Shown here: positions 23,279 to 35,365 of the stretch, piece by piece | How positions within the stretch are numbered: position 1 is the stretch's first letter | Layout: the number at the start of each line of letters is the position of its first letter | DNA from: Caenorhabditis remanei | Taxonomy: Eukaryota > Nematoda > Chromadorea > Rhabditida > Rhabditidae | Length of the DNA: 64,000 nucleotides | Reading direction: 5' to 3' | Assembly: GCF_010183535.1 (NCBI RefSeq) | Contig: NC_071330.1 | Coordinates: 310,001-374,000 of the forward strand | Notes under the pieces: model-generated | Told to the model about the DNA's origin: nothing | Seen by the model: the letters and a program-made list of their open reading frames with translations, nothing else | The model's database searches: none | Translations under genes and position numbers: made by a program

Positions 23279-23435
23279 TGATGTGAACTGATAATACTCT
23301 TTTTTCATGTTTTAGAATCAATTCCTTCCCCCACCAACTGATCTCTATTATATGCCGATTTATAACACACACATGTATCTTCTCTCCGTTTTTACCTCAT
23401 ATCTTGATGATCTTTATCTCACTTTTCTTCTTTTG

Positions 23436-23441
23436 AATAAA
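23436..23441 (+). terminator. Probable poly(A) signal of the RFC5-like gene
   Basis: AATAAA lies about 430 bp after the stop codon, beyond the family B palindrome, followed by a T-rich stretch. If used, the palindrome is part of the 3' UTR. Confidence 0.4.
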
Positions 23442-24143
23442 CTCGTTTCGACTTTGTGAGCTTTTTAAGGATTCGGAGGGATTAGAGTGAAAAAGAGCTC
23501 ATTTTTATCTCAGGAAATCAATGTTTTCAGTTATTTGAAGCGATAAAATCGATGTTTTAGCAAAAAGTAGCAATTTTCATACGGAAAATTAACTTTTTAT
23601 ACCTTTTGACTTGATTTCTAGCTTTGTATCTATTTTTAAATTCTAAACGTAGTTTTTCGAGTGAAAAATGCATAAAAATCAATAAAATCACCTGAATTTT
23701 TGATTTTCAGCTGGAAAAATTGGTTTTTCGAACGATTTAGTATTATATATATATATTTTCAGCAGGGTTCATCGACTGAAATTACATTTTTCTGCTCAAA
23801 AATAGATGTTTCTGCTCGAAAACTCATTTTTTGCCATAGAAACTACTTTTTTCCTTATTTAAGCGGATTTTACAGACAAAAAATCAGCTTTTCTCACTAA
23901 AAATGTCTAAAAATTAATAAATAAGCAAACTTTTCCGATTTTCAGCTGAAAAAATCGTCTTTTTCGCTATTTTTGCCGATAAAATCACTTTAAAAAGAAC
24001 TTCCACCTTAAACTTGTGGATCTAAAACTAATTTTCATCATTTCAATCGTCTTTTTGGTGAAAAATTCCGTAAAATCAATAAATGTTCTCTTAAATGCAG
24101 TCAAAACCTTAAAATTGTGTTATTAGTCGAGAATTTTTGATGC

Positions 24144-24356
24144 AACTGCGCCCCATCGCAAATGAGAGAGTATCATCGACGAGAGACGCAGAGTTTTTTT
24201 CTCGCGCTGATAATAATTTTCACTGTTTTTGACCTATTTTCGCTATTTTAAGGTTTTTTTGTAAATTATTATGAAAAACCGCAAAAATAGGTCAAAATCT
24301 GTGTCGGCGGGAGAAAAAGCTCTGCGTCTCTCGTCGATACTCTCTCGTTTGCGGTT
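24144..24356. repeat. Palindrome family B, copy 2
   Basis: Same terminal and inner words as the copy at 23066, about 0.9 kb downstream; the right arm ends next to the mdt-30 leader region. Confidence 0.85.
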
Positions 24357-24568
24357 TGTCTCATTTTCAGCCCACGAATCCTATTTTCAGTCCAAAAACT
24401 CAATTTTTAGCATTAAAAAAACCTAATTTACCGACCCAAAATCCTGAATTTCTCGCTTTTCTTCTCATTTATAGCTCACAAATCCTATTTTCAGTCCAAA
24501 AAACTCAATTTTTAGCATTAAACACTTTATTTTCCGACCCAAAATCCTCTATTTTCAGACCCCAACAA

Positions 24569-27500
24569 ATGCATCCCAATCAAGGTCCCCCGAACTATCC
24601 GGGCGGTGGCAGTGGTCCCCCTGGTCAACCACCAGGCTTCCCTGGACCGGGCGGTCCGAATCAACAAGGATATCCGCAAGGAGGATTCCCACATTATCCG
24701 ATATATCAAGCTGGAATTCCTCATCAATATATGCCACCACCGGCGACACCTCAATATCCACAAACTGGTGGAGGAGGAGGTGCAGGAGGAAGTGGTGGTG
24801 GTGGTGCGGGAGGGGGAGGACAGTTACCCGCTTATATGACTATGCAGAGTAGGTTATTCTGATGGATAGTAATAGCACGGCATGCTTCTTACAACTGCGC
24901 TCTAACGAAAACGAAGAAAATAGTGCGCGAAATTGAGAGACTCCGAGAAAAAGTGGCATTTTCAAGAGAATTTCGGTGGAGCGCAGTTGTAATAAGCGTG
25001 CCGAGCTAGCTAATAGATGGGAGAGGGATCGGACATCGGGATAAACAAACAGATAGATAGATTGGGGAAAGAGACGCACACAGACTGAAATTTCAAGAAC
25101 GCCGAAATAGTCATCCGGACATCGTGATGACAGATAGACAGACAGATAGACAATCATTAAAATGGTCACGAGACATCCGGATTCCTGGACACACAGATAG
25201 AGGGATCACGACGGTAAAACTGACATACAGACATAATCACTCTAAAAACTACACGCTTCTTACAACTGCGCTCTACCGAAATCGAAGAAAATAGTGTGCG
25301 AAATTGAGAGACGCAGAGAAAAGAGACATTTCTCAACTGCATTTCGGTGGAGCGCAGTTGTAAGAACTATGCCGAGCTAATATGAAAAATCCTTCATTTT
25401 CTCCGAATTCCCATTTACTAATCCCTTGCCAAGCTTCTTCAGTCAAACCGGAACCAATGTGGAGTCAAGATTCTCGATACGGTATGGGACCCGGTACATC
25501 TGGAATGCCGGGAGGACAAGGAGGATACGGTGGACACGGCGGTGGACAGCAATATCACGGAATGCCTCATAATGTGGATATGGGAGATGGAAGGAATAGG
25601 TAATATCATTTTCAGGGATGTGCGGAACTTAAAATATCGGAAACTCGGTTTTTCCAATTTTTCATAGTCAAAATCAATAATTACGCAATAAAAACTAAAC
25701 ATTTTGACTCAGATGTGACGTTTTGGCACCGTTCACATTGGTTTTCTTTCAGAAATTTCTTTCTATTCCGAAAATAGTTGAAATTTCGGAAAAATATTCT
25801 CGAAAATCGGGAATTTGGACCTTCGGCCCGTTTTGAAACATTTTTTGAAAAAATTTTGAAATTTTTTGGACTTTTTTTTTGAAACAAGTATAGTTTTCGA
25901 CTAAAAATCTAAAGTTCAATAAAAAAGAAGCACTTTTACTCTAAATTCTCGAAAATTTTCAAAACAATTTGTAAAAAATGAGCATCCAATTTTAAATCCG
26001 GGCCGGTCCAATTTTTGACAAGTCTGGAATTTCCGTTCCGCACATCCCTGTCATCATCTTGTCTAGAAAGGGCTCCTCACCACCGTCCCCAAGTGATGTT
26101 TTCAGCATTGCGCCGGCTCCAGTACGGTACTCACCGCCACCGGCGGCGTCTCATCACTCCGCCGCGACGAATCAATCGTTGTTGGCTCAACATCTAGCCA
26201 CCGCTCCACTTCCACCTCCTGTCCCTCCTCAGCAAGCACCGCATCTCACTCATTTACTTCAACAACCAATGTATCCGGGTGCTCATCCTGGGGAGGGACC
26301 GTCTGGCTCAGGAGGAGGAGGAGGTGGACAGCAGCAGCAGAGAGAACGAGGAGTCAGAACTACGATGACACCGAGGGAATTGCTGCATGAGCAGGAGACA
26401 AGATTCGCACAGTTGCAGGTAAGAAAACGGGAAAACTGGAAGTGAAATTTTCGACCGCAAATGACAAAAATTATAGCAAAATCACGAAGTTTTTCTCTAT
26501 TTTAAATTGAAAATCAACAATTTCCAAGTGTATTGGACATCCGGACATATGGGAACATAGACAGACGTTACCTATATATGAAAATATCGCCTTTTTTTCA
26601 ACATAAAGTCTAAAAACGCCCATATTTTTTGTAGAAAAACCAGCCTGGCTGCCGCGCCTGCGGCGCTTCATCCGGCTGGCCTCTCCTCATTTATTTGTTC
26701 ACCTTCTCAGAAATGTGTCCGCGTGGCCGAGTGGTCCAAGGCGGCGGTTTCTGCGCAAAGAGCGCAAGTTCGATTTTGGGCCCGGCTGTCTTTCTTTCTC
26801 ATTTCTCAAAATTTGCGGACAGATGGACAAACCCCACATGCGTTTTATATATAAGAATGATCGAAAATTTCATGGCAAAATTGCTACTTTTGTTCTAAAA
26901 ATGGCAATTTTTTAAAGGTTTTCACCGTTCGAGAAAGCAGAATTCTGGACATCCCGACATACTGACACATAGACAGACGTAATACATGAAAATATTGACA
27001 ATTATCAACATTAAGACGAAGATTTTTAAGAGAAAAATCGAAAATTTCGTGACAAAACTGCTATTTTTGTGTTAAAAAAGACGATTTTAAAGTTTTTGCT
27101 GTTCTAAAAAGCAGAATGCTGGACATCCGGACAGACTGACACACAGACAGACTGTTATCAGCCTTAATAACAACGAGTTTTTGGACATCCGGACACACTG
27201 ACAGACAGGCAGAATCAGGTTTTGTTGTCGAACTCAAAAAACGGAAGAATGATTCTTTATTCTCGAAAATTCATTAAAAATCTCATTTTTCTAGAATTCA
27301 AGCACTTTGTATTATTCTGACTTAATTATACTTACAATTTCAGTATTCATTTGAAAACTACAATATTTTCGATTTGTCTTCACCAAACTGAGAAAATAAA
27401 AACCCTAAAAAGATCACTGAAACTGCTGAAATTTCCAGTTTTTCCTCTGAAAATATAATAATTTCATTGAAATTCATTGAAATTACTATATTTTTAGGTC

Positions 27501-30500
27501 AAAAACTGGAAATTTCAGCTGTTTCGGTGATCCTTCTGAGTACCAAACCTGTAAAATTTCGTCCTCGGTTTAAATTTACCTATATTTATCAAATTTAAAA
27601 AATTTTCCATAAAAAATCCAATGTCTTGATGCATAACTAGCTTTTGATTGAATTCTGAAGTCAAAAATTCGGCATTTTGGGAAAAAATCAAAATTTCGTT
27701 CAAAAAGTTTCCCCATTCCGCCCCTCGAACATTCCTCTATCATACTAATGAATTAAAAGTTGGAGATGGCACGTCAACAAGCGTATATTCAACAACAACA
27801 AGCCTATCAGGCGGCTCAACAGGAATATCTTCAACAGACACGGGCTGCCCAGTTACAAGCCGAACAGGCCGCCGTCGCCGCCGCTGCGATGGCTGCTGTC
27901 CCGGCGAACACTTCGAATTTGATACCACCGTTGGCACAAGGATTCCCGCCGTCCGCTTCGTCGTCTCATTCCGCGTATCGAGGAGCGCAGGTTGGTCTAT
28001 TTTGGGGCATAGGTGACATAGTTGTACGGAATGAGATTTTTTTGATTTCCGCAATACGGAAACCGAATAAAAGCTTCAAAATCCGGAATCCGGAGATGGA
28101 ATGACAAAAAACCCGGATTCGGGAATTTCGGAATCCGGAATTCGGAGTGATTGTGATAAATAAAGTCTAAACTATTTTTAAGTATCAAAACTGAAAAAGA
28201 AGTACAGTAGTCGTCTTTTAATCTCAAAAAAAACAATTTTATAATTTCAATTTCTGGATTCCGGAAACATTAAACTCAAAAAACTGGAATCCAGAACCGG
28301 AATGAAAATTTTCATTTTCCGGAATCCGGATTCTGGACAACTATGATAGGTGATTTTTAGTCTGTAAATTCAGAATTTTTAGCTTTTAAACAGATTTCGG
28401 GAAGAATACTAATTGATGTGGGGTAGTTGGGATGCAGGAGGCGTAGTTGTGTTTTGTTTTGACAAAAATAGGTTTTTGAAGGGAAAGTTTGTTAGGAAGC
28501 GCTCAAAAACCATTTTCAGCTCTCTTCGATAGAGAAGTTTCATCTTCAGAAAATAATCTTTTTTTTAAGGAAAAACTTACTTTTTCATGGTTTTCAGCCA
28601 AAAAAGCGCTATTTTCTGCTAAAAATCGTTTAATTTTCAATAATAGAGTCTGTTTTTGGCTTGTCTTCAACCTGAAAGTGTCTATTTTTCTGTAAAATGA
28701 ATTTTCAGTCCAAATCCCTTATTTTTGAGTTTTTGAACCCCAAAATCACCTTGAATTAATCCAAATCTCTCCGTTAAATTCTTCATTTCCAGGAAATGGC
28801 GGTAGGAAATCAAATGGTGCCTCTATCAATGGTTCGTGAGTCACCACATCAAAAAGATATCGATCTGAACAAATTCACGACCGGAGAGCTGTGTTTATAT
28901 GGAAGAGAACTTGTGAATGAGCTCAATGTCAAGTGAGTTTTTTCGCTTGATTTTGTCTGATACTGTCTCTAATTTTTTATTTTCAGAACTTCTCATCTCT
29001 CGTTAATGCTCAAAAAAGTGATGGAACGGAAGACGTTGAATCAGGGAGAGAATCCCAACGAGTTGGCCGCCCATTGTCGGTTCAATTTGGAGAGAATGAG
29101 TGAGATACGGTAGGGAATTTCAGAAGTTTTTAGCCTTAAATCATGATTTTCAGTCAAATCATCGAAGGACGACGGGAGCCGGAGTGGAAACGGTTGAGTG
29201 GTGACGAGTATATCGAGTTGATGTTGGATGATTCGGAATTGGCGAAGCCGATGAGTGAGGAGCAGAAGGCGAAGAGAGAGGAGTTGGAGCAGAGTGAGCT
29301 TTAGCTGAAATTAGCTGAAAATCCACTGAAAATAAGCTAAAAGGCATTTTTTCGATTTAAATCCACTGAAAATTAGCTAAAATTGTTGTTTTTTTTTCAA
29401 AATTTTCTGAAAATAAGCTAAAAGTACAGTTTTTCGATCAAAATCCACTGGAAACAAGCTGAAAATCGCTTTTTTCGATCAAAATCTACTGAAAATAAGC
29501 TGAAAATTGCTTTTTTCGATGTAAATCACTAGAAAATAAGGTAAAAATCACCTTTTTCGATTAAAATCAACTGAAAACAAGCTAAAAATTGTTTTTTCGA
29601 TCAAAATTTACTAAAGTTCGCCTTTTTTGATAAAAATCCACTATTTCATTCTCTAAAACCTCCATTTCCCTATTCCAGGATTCCCCCACATTCTCTCAAA
29701 GGATCCACCGAAAGAAGGACACATTTTCTATCAGGGACGATGGATTCCGCCGGCACTTCACGCGAAATATATGACATTCGAGGCGAATAAGTGAGTTCTC
29801 GGAGTGATATCTGGACATCCGGAGATACAGACAGGCAGAGTCCTTCCTTTGGGTGACTGATGGACATCTGGATGTCCAGACACAGACATTCGGACTGATT
29901 GATACACAGGAAGACATACAGACCTCTTATGAAATCGAGAAATCGAGACACCTGACAGATTTACGCGATTTTTGAGTTTTCGAAAATACCGTACCGAAAA
30001 ATCGAAAAACTTTTTTTTTGAAAACTTTGTACCGAAAAATCCAAAAACAGGTTTTTCGGAGTCAAAAATCTCAAATTTGTAAGAAAACTGTAAGTATTTC
30101 ACGGACAGACCCCCAGAAACCTGTTTTTGAGTACAAAATTAGACACAATTCCTGGAAAAATCGAAAAATCACTATTTTTGTTGCTTATTTTTGTTGCTAT
30201 TTTGAAATCTATCCGAAATTTTTTTCGTACAGCCCTAATATGGATGTGCATTAGTGAATGCGAATAAAAATTTTAAAAGCTGCTTCATATGGAAACACCT
30301 TTCATCATGATATATTTCCGATGGCACATTTTCTAATCATCGCATGCTTTGAAAACTTGTTGCCACGGCGGGGAATCGAACCACCGACTCTCCGACTGAC
30401 AGTAGCTGACACTACCGACTGCGCCACAGGTGCACTACCCACGACAACCTTTATCTGTCGTTGATATATGAGGAGGCGGCGCTGGAAGATTCGTCCGACT

Positions 30501-30937
30501 GTTTTGAAAGCGCTGTTTCAGCAAATGATATTTTTTGCTAATTTCTATTTGATATATTGATTTTCAAGTTTTGAATCTGGAAAGTCAGATACACTTACAG
30601 ACAGATATCCTCATAAACGGGTTAACAGATGACTCAGAAATAGAAAGGGTTAGAGTGAAGATGTTTGGACGAACAGACATTCAGACAGATGATTTCTAAA
30701 CATTCTTCAGGATAGAAATTTCAATGATTTTTCTAGAATTAACCCTAAAAATACATATTTTCTCCTTCTTTTCTGTCTTTTTAGTCTCAATCTTCTTATT
30801 CCAGAACGATCCTCCGAAACCTATCAACCCAACTGAAAGCAGTCGCCTGGAAAATCGACGTCACGAGTCCGGGACACTTGAAACGAGTGGATCAGACGAA
30901 GATCTCGCGGAAGAAGAACGAGGAGCCGTCCAATTAA
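24569..30937 (+). CDS. mdt-30: Mediator complex subunit 30
   Basis: Exons 24569-24848, 25443-25599, 26067-26418, 27760-27990, 28793-28932, 28987-29109, 29154-29293, 29679-29790 and 30805-30937 give 555 residues, all in phase. Residues 1 to about 340 are low complexity: Gly/Pro-rich with a poly-Gly tract, then Gln- and Ala-rich runs ([12 protein letters not shown]). The C-terminal ~215 residues from [20 protein letters not shown] onward form the helical MED30 domain, with a basic tail ([12 protein letters not shown]). The protein would act in the Mediator head module, bridging activators and RNA polymerase II. An ATTTTCAG acceptor 10 bp before the ATG suggests trans-splicing. The acceptor of exon 4 (AATTAAAAG) lacks a pyrimidine tract. 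Introns hold palindromes, a tRNA-like relic and many ACATCCGGACA words. The neighbours (RFC5-like, lin-36) support orthology to C. elegans F44B9.7 as I recall it. Confidence 0.85.
24872..25010. repeat. Palindrome family C (TACAACTGCGCTC), copy 1
   Basis: Arms TAGCACGGCATGCTTCTTAC and its inverted counterpart bracket TTGAGAGACTCCGAGAAAAA. Other copies: 25251-25380, 39160-39272 (partial), 45686-45820, 50846-50949 (partial), 53193-53330. Confidence 0.85.
25251..25380. repeat. Palindrome family C, copy 2, in mdt-30 intron 1
   Basis: Starts CACGCTTCTTACAACTGCGC and ends with the inverted counterpart GCGCAGTTGTAAGAACTATG. Two copies of the same family thus lie within one 594-bp intron. Confidence 0.8.
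25613..26050. repeat. TIR element with CAGGGATGTGCGGAAC ends, in mdt-30 intron 2
   Basis: Terminal CAGGGATGTGCGGAAC is matched by GTTCCGCACATCCCTG at the right end; the interior is AT-rich with one GGGCCGG patch. Related GTGCGGAA termini occur at 33403-33695, 43064-43146, near 36769 and near 50503. It occupies almost all of the intron. Confidence 0.85.
26709..26785 (+). pseudogene. tRNA-like relic (Ser/Leu-type D arm)
   Basis: GTCCGCGTGGCCGAGTGGTC followed by CAAGGCG is a good tRNA D-arm and A box, and AGTTCGATTTT resembles a B box. The anticodon arm is collapsed and the acceptor stem does not pair, so it is not a functional tRNA. It lies in mdt-30 intron 3. Confidence 0.4.
30331..30485 (-). 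repeat. tRNA-derived SINE, copy A
   Basis: On the minus strand a TGGCGCAGTCGGTAG A box and a GGTTCGATTCC B box are spaced as in a tRNA. They are preceded by a shared leader (CTCCTCATATATCAAC) and followed by CAAAGCATGCGATGATTAG. The same arrangement recurs at 37732-38882 (interrupted) and 39357-39500. It lies in the last mdt-30 intron, opposite to that gene. Confidence 0.65.
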
Positions 30938-31354
30938 ATTTTTTTAAATTCAGTTTTTATATTTATTTTTTATATTTCTATATGTCTATTTTTCGAATTG
31001 CCATCTTCTCAATCTATTCATTGATATTTATAATTTATTTCTTCTTGTTATATAGAAACCATTTTGACTGACCGAAAGAGACTTCATTTTTACATAGAGA
31101 AATTGGTGAAAATTGTAGAAAATTTTGTAATTTTTATTTTAGCGAAGAGAGCGGAACGAATATCTCTGAAGACGTACCGCATTCTTCAGAGGGATCGCCA
31201 GAAGACCCCAACACGCGGTGAAGTGGCGAACCTGGAAAATTTACGAAATTTTTTAATTTTTTGACTTTTTCAACTTTTTTCGTTTTTTAAAAAAACTTTT
31301 TTGTTTAAAACTTGCAGAGCATCGTTTGGAATCATTTCAAAATATGTAAGTTAA
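30938..31354. other. Convergent 3' region between mdt-30 and the NHL-like gene
   Basis: AT-rich with no gene. It should contain the 3' UTRs of two genes reading toward each other. An additional small last exon of the NHL-like gene cannot be excluded here. Confidence 0.45.
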
Positions 31355-34300
31355 CTAATTTTCAGGTAGATCAAAATCGGAACAACGGAGCATTTTTTGT
31401 TTAAAAAAACTCACAAAAGCTTCAGTGATCGCCACGTTTTTTTCGGATACCCAACGCATTGTATCGACTAGTTGAATGCTGGCGGAGAATCGGTTCGCGA
31501 CGAAGAGACGGCCTGGAAAAGACGATTTTTCCAATAAAAATCCACTGAAAACTTACCAGCTTCATCCCTAGCCAGAGCACCGGGTCGCTCACAAATCGCC
31601 ATTCGCTTTTTATCGACGATTCGAGATTCACGGACAGAGACGAGGAGGACGTAGTTGCGACGGCCTGAAAACACGTTTGGTGGTTTGAGAACGCGCCGAA
31701 GGTGCGCCAGACAGCCAAAGGATGGAATCGAACGTGTTGAAACTGAGAAACCTCAGAATCAGATGTTTCGGAAGTGGGACGTTTTAGAACCGAGACATTT
31801 CAAAACTGAAGAAACAAGGAAACTGGGACATCTCGAAACCGAAACAATTTCCAGCTGGAAGTTCGGATTATCTCGTATCTGAGACATTTTGGAACCGTGA
31901 AGTTTCGAAACTTGGTCAATTAAGAACCAATGAAAAAGACAATTAGAAACTGAGACGTTTCAAAACCAAAAAATCATAAGCAACTCGAAAATAAGATATT
32001 CCACAATAGGGATGTTTCAAAACAAAAGAAATGAACACATATCCGAACCGAGACGTTTCAAAACTGAAAGAAGAGATTCGAATTTTGAAACCAGGTTTTG
32101 AACTTTCTTGATGGAAAGCTGTATATTATTTGGTTTTTCTCAGTTTCCAAACGTCCCAGTTCTCAAACGTTCCCTACTCACCCTCCACCACCAACAGTTG
32201 AGTAATCGGTCCAATCGTTGCAAACGCCAACATATCCACATACGCCTCCGACAGTTTGTATTCTAACTCAGTCCACTGTCCAATCGGTGTCAATTCGTAT
32301 AGACCCGAGAAGATCTTAACATCTCATTTGGAACATGAAAACAGTTCATTAGAGCGCACTTACCTCGCCACAAACACAAAGATACAAGTGATCATTGTGT
32401 GCGATACTCAAACGTTCCCGGAGAATTGTGCACTCGGCGAGCCATGAGGGACACTCGATTTTAGCGACGTATTCGAGTTGGAAGGAGAATTTGATGACGT
32501 GACGGACCCAGTGGGAGGCGGCGTTTTGAGCGTCGGCGAGCACCTGAGAATGGACGTTTTAGAAGTGGGACATTTTGATACCATGGCATTGGAAAATGCC
32601 CGGTTTCAAAACGGATCGGAACCAAAATGTCGAAACCAACACGTTTTAAAACCAAAACAGTTCGAAACTGTGGTGTCTTAGACGTCTCAGAACCAGCACG
32701 TTTCAAAACCCGTCCCGGACTGGATTTTGCCCGGAAAGCTCAATTCCTGGACGTTTCGAAACCAGTCTTTTTGAAACTAACGAATATTATCAGTTTCAAA
32801 GTGTCTCGGTTTTACAACGTCCCGGTACCGTTGGGACGTTTTGAAACCGAACAATTCAACACCAAGACATCCTGGAACTTCACGACAGCAGACCCTCATT
32901 CTCAGTTTCAAAACGTCCCGAGTTTCGAAATGTCTTTGGTTTCGAACTCACCAAAATATGCTCCTTATGATAGACGGGGCTCCACAATTTCCGGAATTCC
33001 GGTGTATTAATCTGAAATTTTTCGGTTTCTTCTTCAAGTTTTCGAAATTTCATACCTTAGCCAACACATTCCCCTCCAAATCGAACAAAATTATCCCAAC
33101 TCGTTCATCTGTCACCAGAACATGTCCGTTTGGAAGAACGAGGGTGCCGGTGATCTCCTCGAGAAGTCCCTCGCCGATTAGCACGGATTCCACGTTTTTG
33201 GGAAGGCTGGAATAGCGGAGATTGAGAGGACATCTGGACATCTGGACACACCGACACACAGACAGATGTGTAGAAATCGGGAAACACCGGTACATAGACA
33301 TGCATCTTGACGCACTTTCAAAATTCTAGTCATCCGGACATCCGGACACACCGGCACACAGACAGACAGGCGAACATCCAGACCAACAGGCAGATATCTG
33401 GACCAGCGTTGTGCGGAAATGACTTTTTCTAAAACGGAAGTCGGAAATCGGAAGAGGAAAAAGCCCGGAAGTCGGAAGTCGGAAATCGGAAATTGATTTT
33501 TCGCAAAAACTTTTAAACTCCAGGAAAAAGTTCATAAAATTCGCGAAAATCAGTGGGAAATTAGTTTTTGGCTGAAGAAAAGCCTATTTTCTGTTTTTCT
33601 GGACCATTTTTCCATGTAGTTCTGGGAAATGCATTCTCCCTAAATTTCACATTTATGGAATGACGGAAGTCGGAAGTCGGAATTCCGCACAACTGGACAT
33701 AAAGACACACAAAAAACTGTCTGAAAGTTTGGACATCTGGACTGACACATAGACTGGTTTCCAAACAAATTGTATAGACATATGGACATCCGGACACACC
33801 AACACACAGACAGACAAACAGACTCACCCTCTCGACGGTAGCTCTGAAATCTCTGGAACCTGAGAATGATCGTCGATAGTCTTCTGGAATACACGTGGAG
33901 CTGACGCCGCTAATTCAGCCAATCTTCAAAAAGAAAAAATATGGCCTAGAAACCCAAAACTAGTCCCCTCGGCTTACTCTCTCGCCACAAATTTCGTATT
34001 CTCGGCGACTTGTTTCGATTTTTGATCGAAATCTTCTAGAATGTCGGACGCCTCACGGATCGCCTTGTTGAAGTTTCGCTCGCATTCACCTGGAAGAAGT
34101 GATGAGTGGCCTAGGAAATTGAGAGAGGGGAAATCTAGACCACGGAGCTTTAGGGTGGCCTAGAAAACCACATCAGGGAGAACTAGTCCCTGATATGCTT
34201 GTGGCCGCGGCCGAACTTTCTGGATTTGGATTTCAAGGCTATTAACTGGAGAGTTCAATCAATATTTCCATGAAATCAAATAGTGGCCTAGGAAACCGGC

Positions 34301-35365
34301 ATAAGAGAAAACTAGTCCCGTTCTTATGGCCTAATAATTGGATGCTGATGGCCTAATCTCGGGTTTCTAGGTCACCAACTTTGAGCAGTCATAACTTGGC
34401 TCAAAATAGTTATTTCGATGTTTTAAAACCATTAGTAGTAACTTTAGCTATTGCTCGATAAATCATGGCCTAACTTTTCAAGTTTTGGCTTTCTAGGCCA
34501 CCAGCGTTAAACTCTTATATGGGATTATTCACGTCCGGAAGAAACGTTTTTTCCCTCGATTCATTTCCCGGAAAAAACGTTTTTTCCGGCAAATGAATCG
34601 AGGGAAAAAACGTTTCTTCCGGACGTGAATAACCCCAATAACTACGCTTAGAACCAACATTTTTAAATATTGAAAGCTCCCCCAGGACCGCAAGATTTCG
34701 TTCTTTCTCCCCGTGGCCTTTTTTTTTCATTTTTTAATTCCTAGGCCATCCAAAAAACCAAAAAACTCACTGATATCAAAACTCATGCTGTTATCATCCA
34801 CTGAATTCGGTGTTTTTGGATCCAACTTGGCGGTTAGCTGATCCTGATTCTCTTCTGGAGCATCTTCTGATTTCTTGACGTCTTCCACAACGGATTCAAC
34901 AATTTTCGGGGTTTGTGGAGCAGAGGATTCTGAAGTTTTGACTTCTGGTGCTTCTGGAGCCTTGACTTCGATTTTGGGGGATTCTGGAGCCTTGATTTCA
35001 ACTTTAGGGAGTTCTGGAGTCTTCGTTTCAATTTTCGGGGATTCTGGATCCTTCACTTCTACTTTTGTGGATTCTGGAGCAACTTCCGCTAACTTGAACT
35101 CGATCGGGGTGATTCCTGGAGCCTGTGGTGATTTGACTTCTGAATTCACTACTTCTGAAGTCACCGGAGGTGTCGGTGGTGGCGCTGAGATAGTGACTTC
35201 TGGAGGTCCACACGACGTCTTCAGAATTGGTTTATCGAAGGCGTCGGATAGGATTGGAGACACTTCGATTATAGTGGCTGGAGTTGTTGGGGAGGTCGGT
35301 GAGGAGACTGGCGCACCTGAGGCGTCTTCACGGATCCACACGATGTCGTCCTCGTCGTCAGCCAT
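31355..35365 (-). CDS. NHL-propeller-like protein with repetitive charged N-terminal region
   Basis: Exons 34771-35365, 33978-34089, 33828-33923, 33056-33206, 32364-32543, 32182-32314, 31557-31664 and 31355-31512 give 510 residues in phase. Residues 1-200 begin MADDEDDIVWIREDASGAP and are disordered, Pro/Ser/Glu/Lys-rich, with about six imperfect repeats around ESPKIEVKAPE. A helical segment follows (FNKAIREASDILEDFDQKSK). From about residue 270 come beta-propeller-like blades, e.g. TGTLVLPNGHVLVTDERVG and PGALARDEAGRLFVANRFS, typical of NHL repeats. The last exon reads through a possible GTGAGT donor at 31403-31408; if that donor is used, the C-terminus after ITEAF would differ. A TTTTCCAG acceptor lies upstream of the leader (35385-35393). 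Function unknown; I do not know the C. elegans orthologue. A fragment of its start is duplicated at 47577. Confidence 0.75.
33403..33695. repeat. TIR element with CCAGCGTTGTGCGGAA ends
   Basis: Matching inverted end TTCCGCACAACTGG. The interior repeats GGAAGTCGGAAATCGGAA-type words near both ends. It lies in the third intron of the NHL-like gene. Confidence 0.75.
34521..34634. repeat. Near-perfect 114-bp hairpin in intron 1 of the NHL-like gene
   Basis: ATTATTCACGTCCGGAAGAA on the left is mirrored on the right, and the centre is a self-complementary CGGAAAAAACGTTTTTTCCG. There is essentially no loop. Confidence 0.9.

Larger units (their letters stand above)
23005..24568. other. Spacer between the RFC5-like gene and mdt-30
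   Basis: Holds the poly(A) signal of the RFC gene, two palindromes of the same family (23066-23278 and 24144-24356), and between and beyond them AT-rich DNA made of TTTTTCAGCTGAAAA-type words. A frame that runs into the mdt-30 first exon from 24356 is mostly intronic or outron-like sequence, ending at the TTTTCAG just before the start codon. Confidence 0.6.

Noticed and set aside
24356..24568. Upstream in-frame extension of the mdt-30 first exon
   Set aside because: It consists of the AT-rich TTTTCAG-type filler that precedes the gene and is removed by the acceptor at 24558.
26709..26785. Functional tRNA-Ser/Leu gene
   Set aside because: The D arm is good but the anticodon and acceptor stems do not pair, so it is listed as a relic only.
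30366..30440. Functional tRNA gene at the SINE A and B boxes
   Set aside because: Promoter boxes are intact but there is no acceptor-stem pairing, and the same unit repeats with shared non-tRNA flanks, so a SINE fits better.
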